A DNA stretch of 5,385 bases, taken from NCBI GenBank assembly GCA_002342585.1, contig DDQG01000036.1, forward strand, positions 1-5,385, read 5' to 3'. A program made the position numbers and the translations under genes. How positions within the stretch are numbered: position 1 is the stretch's first letter; each line of letters begins with the position of its first letter. Positions 4,885 through 5,385 of this stretch are shown here, one piece after another. The DNA is from Prevotellaceae bacterium UBA2448 (lineage in GTDB: Bacteria > Bacteroidota > Bacteroidia > Bacteroidales > Bacteroidaceae). The notes under the pieces were generated by a model. That model was not told where the DNA came from and ran no database searches. It saw only the letters and a list, made by a program, of their open reading frames with translations.

Positions 4885-5018
4885 AAGTTTAGGTTTAAGT
4901 TTAGATGTTCTTATATATATAATAAGGTAAAGTAAACCCTGAACATGATGATTGTAGGTTTAATCTTTAAGTTTAGAGGTGCATGTATATATACATGGGT
5001 AAACGTAAACCTAAACTT
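4885..5018. repeat. Twin TA-rich inverted-repeat units inside a 13-bp outer inverted repeat
   Basis: The outer arms AAGTTTAGGTTTA (4885-4897) and TAAACCTAAACTT (5006-5018) are perfect reverse complements. Inside lie two tandem units of the same plan, 4891-4938 and 4956-5011: AGGTTTAA, then GTTTAGA, then a TATATATA centre, then GGTAAA and GTAAACC. In the second unit the centre is the perfect 16-bp palindrome CATGTATATATACATG (4982-4997). In each unit GGTTTA can pair with TAAACC. No coding capacity is seen. A repeated binding site around easily melted DNA is one reading. Confidence 0.65.
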
Positions 5019-5140
5019 TGCAGAATGAAACGACTTGATGTTTCCCAAAAATCACATTTTTCTTTTTACTGAAAATAAACCGATTTATTCTCTCCCCTTC
5101 TCATTCCACTTTCTACTATACAGCCAATCTATGACCATCG

Positions 5141-5208
5141 TTTTGTTATATCTCATTTTGCAAATTATATTACACATGATATTATGTGCAAATACATATA
5201 TAACAAAA
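5141..5208. repeat. Nested inverted repeat, 11-bp outer arms
   Basis: TTTTGTTATAT (5141-5151) is the exact reverse complement of ATATAACAAAA (5198-5208). Inside, TTTGCA (5157-5162) can pair with TGCAAA (5187-5192), and CACAT (5173-5177) with ATGTG (5184-5188), the last two being alternatives that share bases. The whole is very AT-rich. Confidence 0.55.
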
Positions 5209-5249
5209 TTACTAATCAATTGCTTTGGGGGTAGCTTTCGGATTATAGC

Positions 5250-5298
5250 AAGAAAACTCGCCAATTTGCAGTTATTTTGCATTTTGACGAGTTTTCTT
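5250..5298. repeat. Perfect 11-bp inverted repeat with 27-nt loop
   Basis: AAGAAAACTCG (5250-5260) pairs perfectly with CGAGTTTTCTT (5288-5298). The loop contains two TTTGCA/TTTTGCA segments. The second arm ends in TTTTCTT on the plus strand and, by symmetry, the same on the minus strand, so a bidirectional terminator is possible, though the loop is long for that. Confidence 0.55.
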
Positions 5299-5385
5299 CT
5301 TGAATTTAGGAAAATAACTCTGAAAAGTATCTTCTCATTATTTAACATATGTGGCATAAAATTCGCAGAATGCCTTCCTAATATC

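Larger units (their letters stand above)
4477..5372. repeat. Dispersed CATTCTGC motif, six copies
   Basis: CATTCTGC is found on the plus strand at 4477-4484, 4715-4722 and 4766-4773, and as GCAGAATG at 4785-4792, 5020-5027 and 5365-5372. A seventh copy is at 2387-2394 in repeat copy 1. I saw none elsewhere in the window, so it is concentrated in this non-coding region. Confidence 0.7.
4361..5385. other. AT-rich kilobase without a convincing gene
   Basis: Frames open here on both strands (for example 4458-4856 plus and 5085-5357 minus), but their translations are rich in Phe, Ile, Leu and Cys, lack recognisable motifs and cross the repeats, so I do not call them. The region holds an unusual number of short repeats and palindromes, listed separately, including the perfect palindromes TTACGTAA (4571-4578) and CTTTAATTAAAG (4600-4611). 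It looks like a control, attachment or recombination region, or a decayed mobile element. Confidence 0.6.

Noticed and set aside
4517..5018. CRISPR array
   Set aside because: Repeats are too short (11-12 bp), with 8-9 bp gaps between copies, and no spacer-repeat pattern of 25-40 bp is present.
5085..5357. Minus-strand frame of 90 codons at the right edge
   Set aside because: It passes through both large inverted repeats and has no recognisable domain or ribosome binding site, though a small unknown protein cannot be fully excluded.

Overview
The window most resembles a Bacteroidales chromosome, probably Prevotella or a close relative. This rests on close matches to the Bacteroidetes promoter signature (a -7 box TAnnTTTG, in one case with a -33 TTTG at correct spacing), frequent absence of a strong Shine-Dalgarno sequence, a lipoprotein flavodoxin next to an aldo/keto reductase, and a DUF4172-type Fic protein. 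No rRNA, tRNA, CRISPR array, transposase or integrase gene is visible.

Left part (1-2063): a redox cluster. On the minus strand a lipoprotein flavodoxin (432-1037) is followed after 3 nt by an aldo/keto reductase (from 428, running off the left edge). They face an AraC-family regulator on the plus strand (1248-2063). The 210-bp divergent region holds a TAACTTTG -7 box for the redox operon, three copies of ATACTTTTG, and a palindrome/hairpin element in front of the regulator. The simplest reading is that the AraC protein controls the flavodoxin-reductase operon.

Middle (2237-4347): a self-contained minus-strand module. A class II, self-inhibited Fic AMP-transferase with a C-terminal winged-helix region and an extra tail (2863-4158) is followed by a small acidic protein of unknown function (2431-2826). 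The Fic gene has a clear Bacteroidetes promoter bracketed by two near-identical palindromes, 62 bp apart, that look like operators. The operon ends in an intrinsic terminator. This terminator belongs to a roughly 165-bp diverged repeat, and a second copy lies in the same orientation just upstream of the Fic promoter. Each copy carries what looks like the last codons of a gene (LAAAQAAVEE, stop) plus a terminator, so the module is enclosed by direct repeats.

Right part (about 4361-5385): an AT-rich kilobase without a convincing gene but full of ordered repeats. It holds three iteron-like 12-mers at an exact 20-bp period, six copies of CATTCTGC in both orientations, a tandem 9-mer, TGGTCAACA repeats, two tandem 50-60 bp units of matching architecture with TA-rich centres, and two 11-bp-stem inverted repeats. 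Such a pattern fits a control or recombination region (integration site, origin-like or multi-operator region) whose protein partner lies outside the window, but the sequence alone does not settle which.
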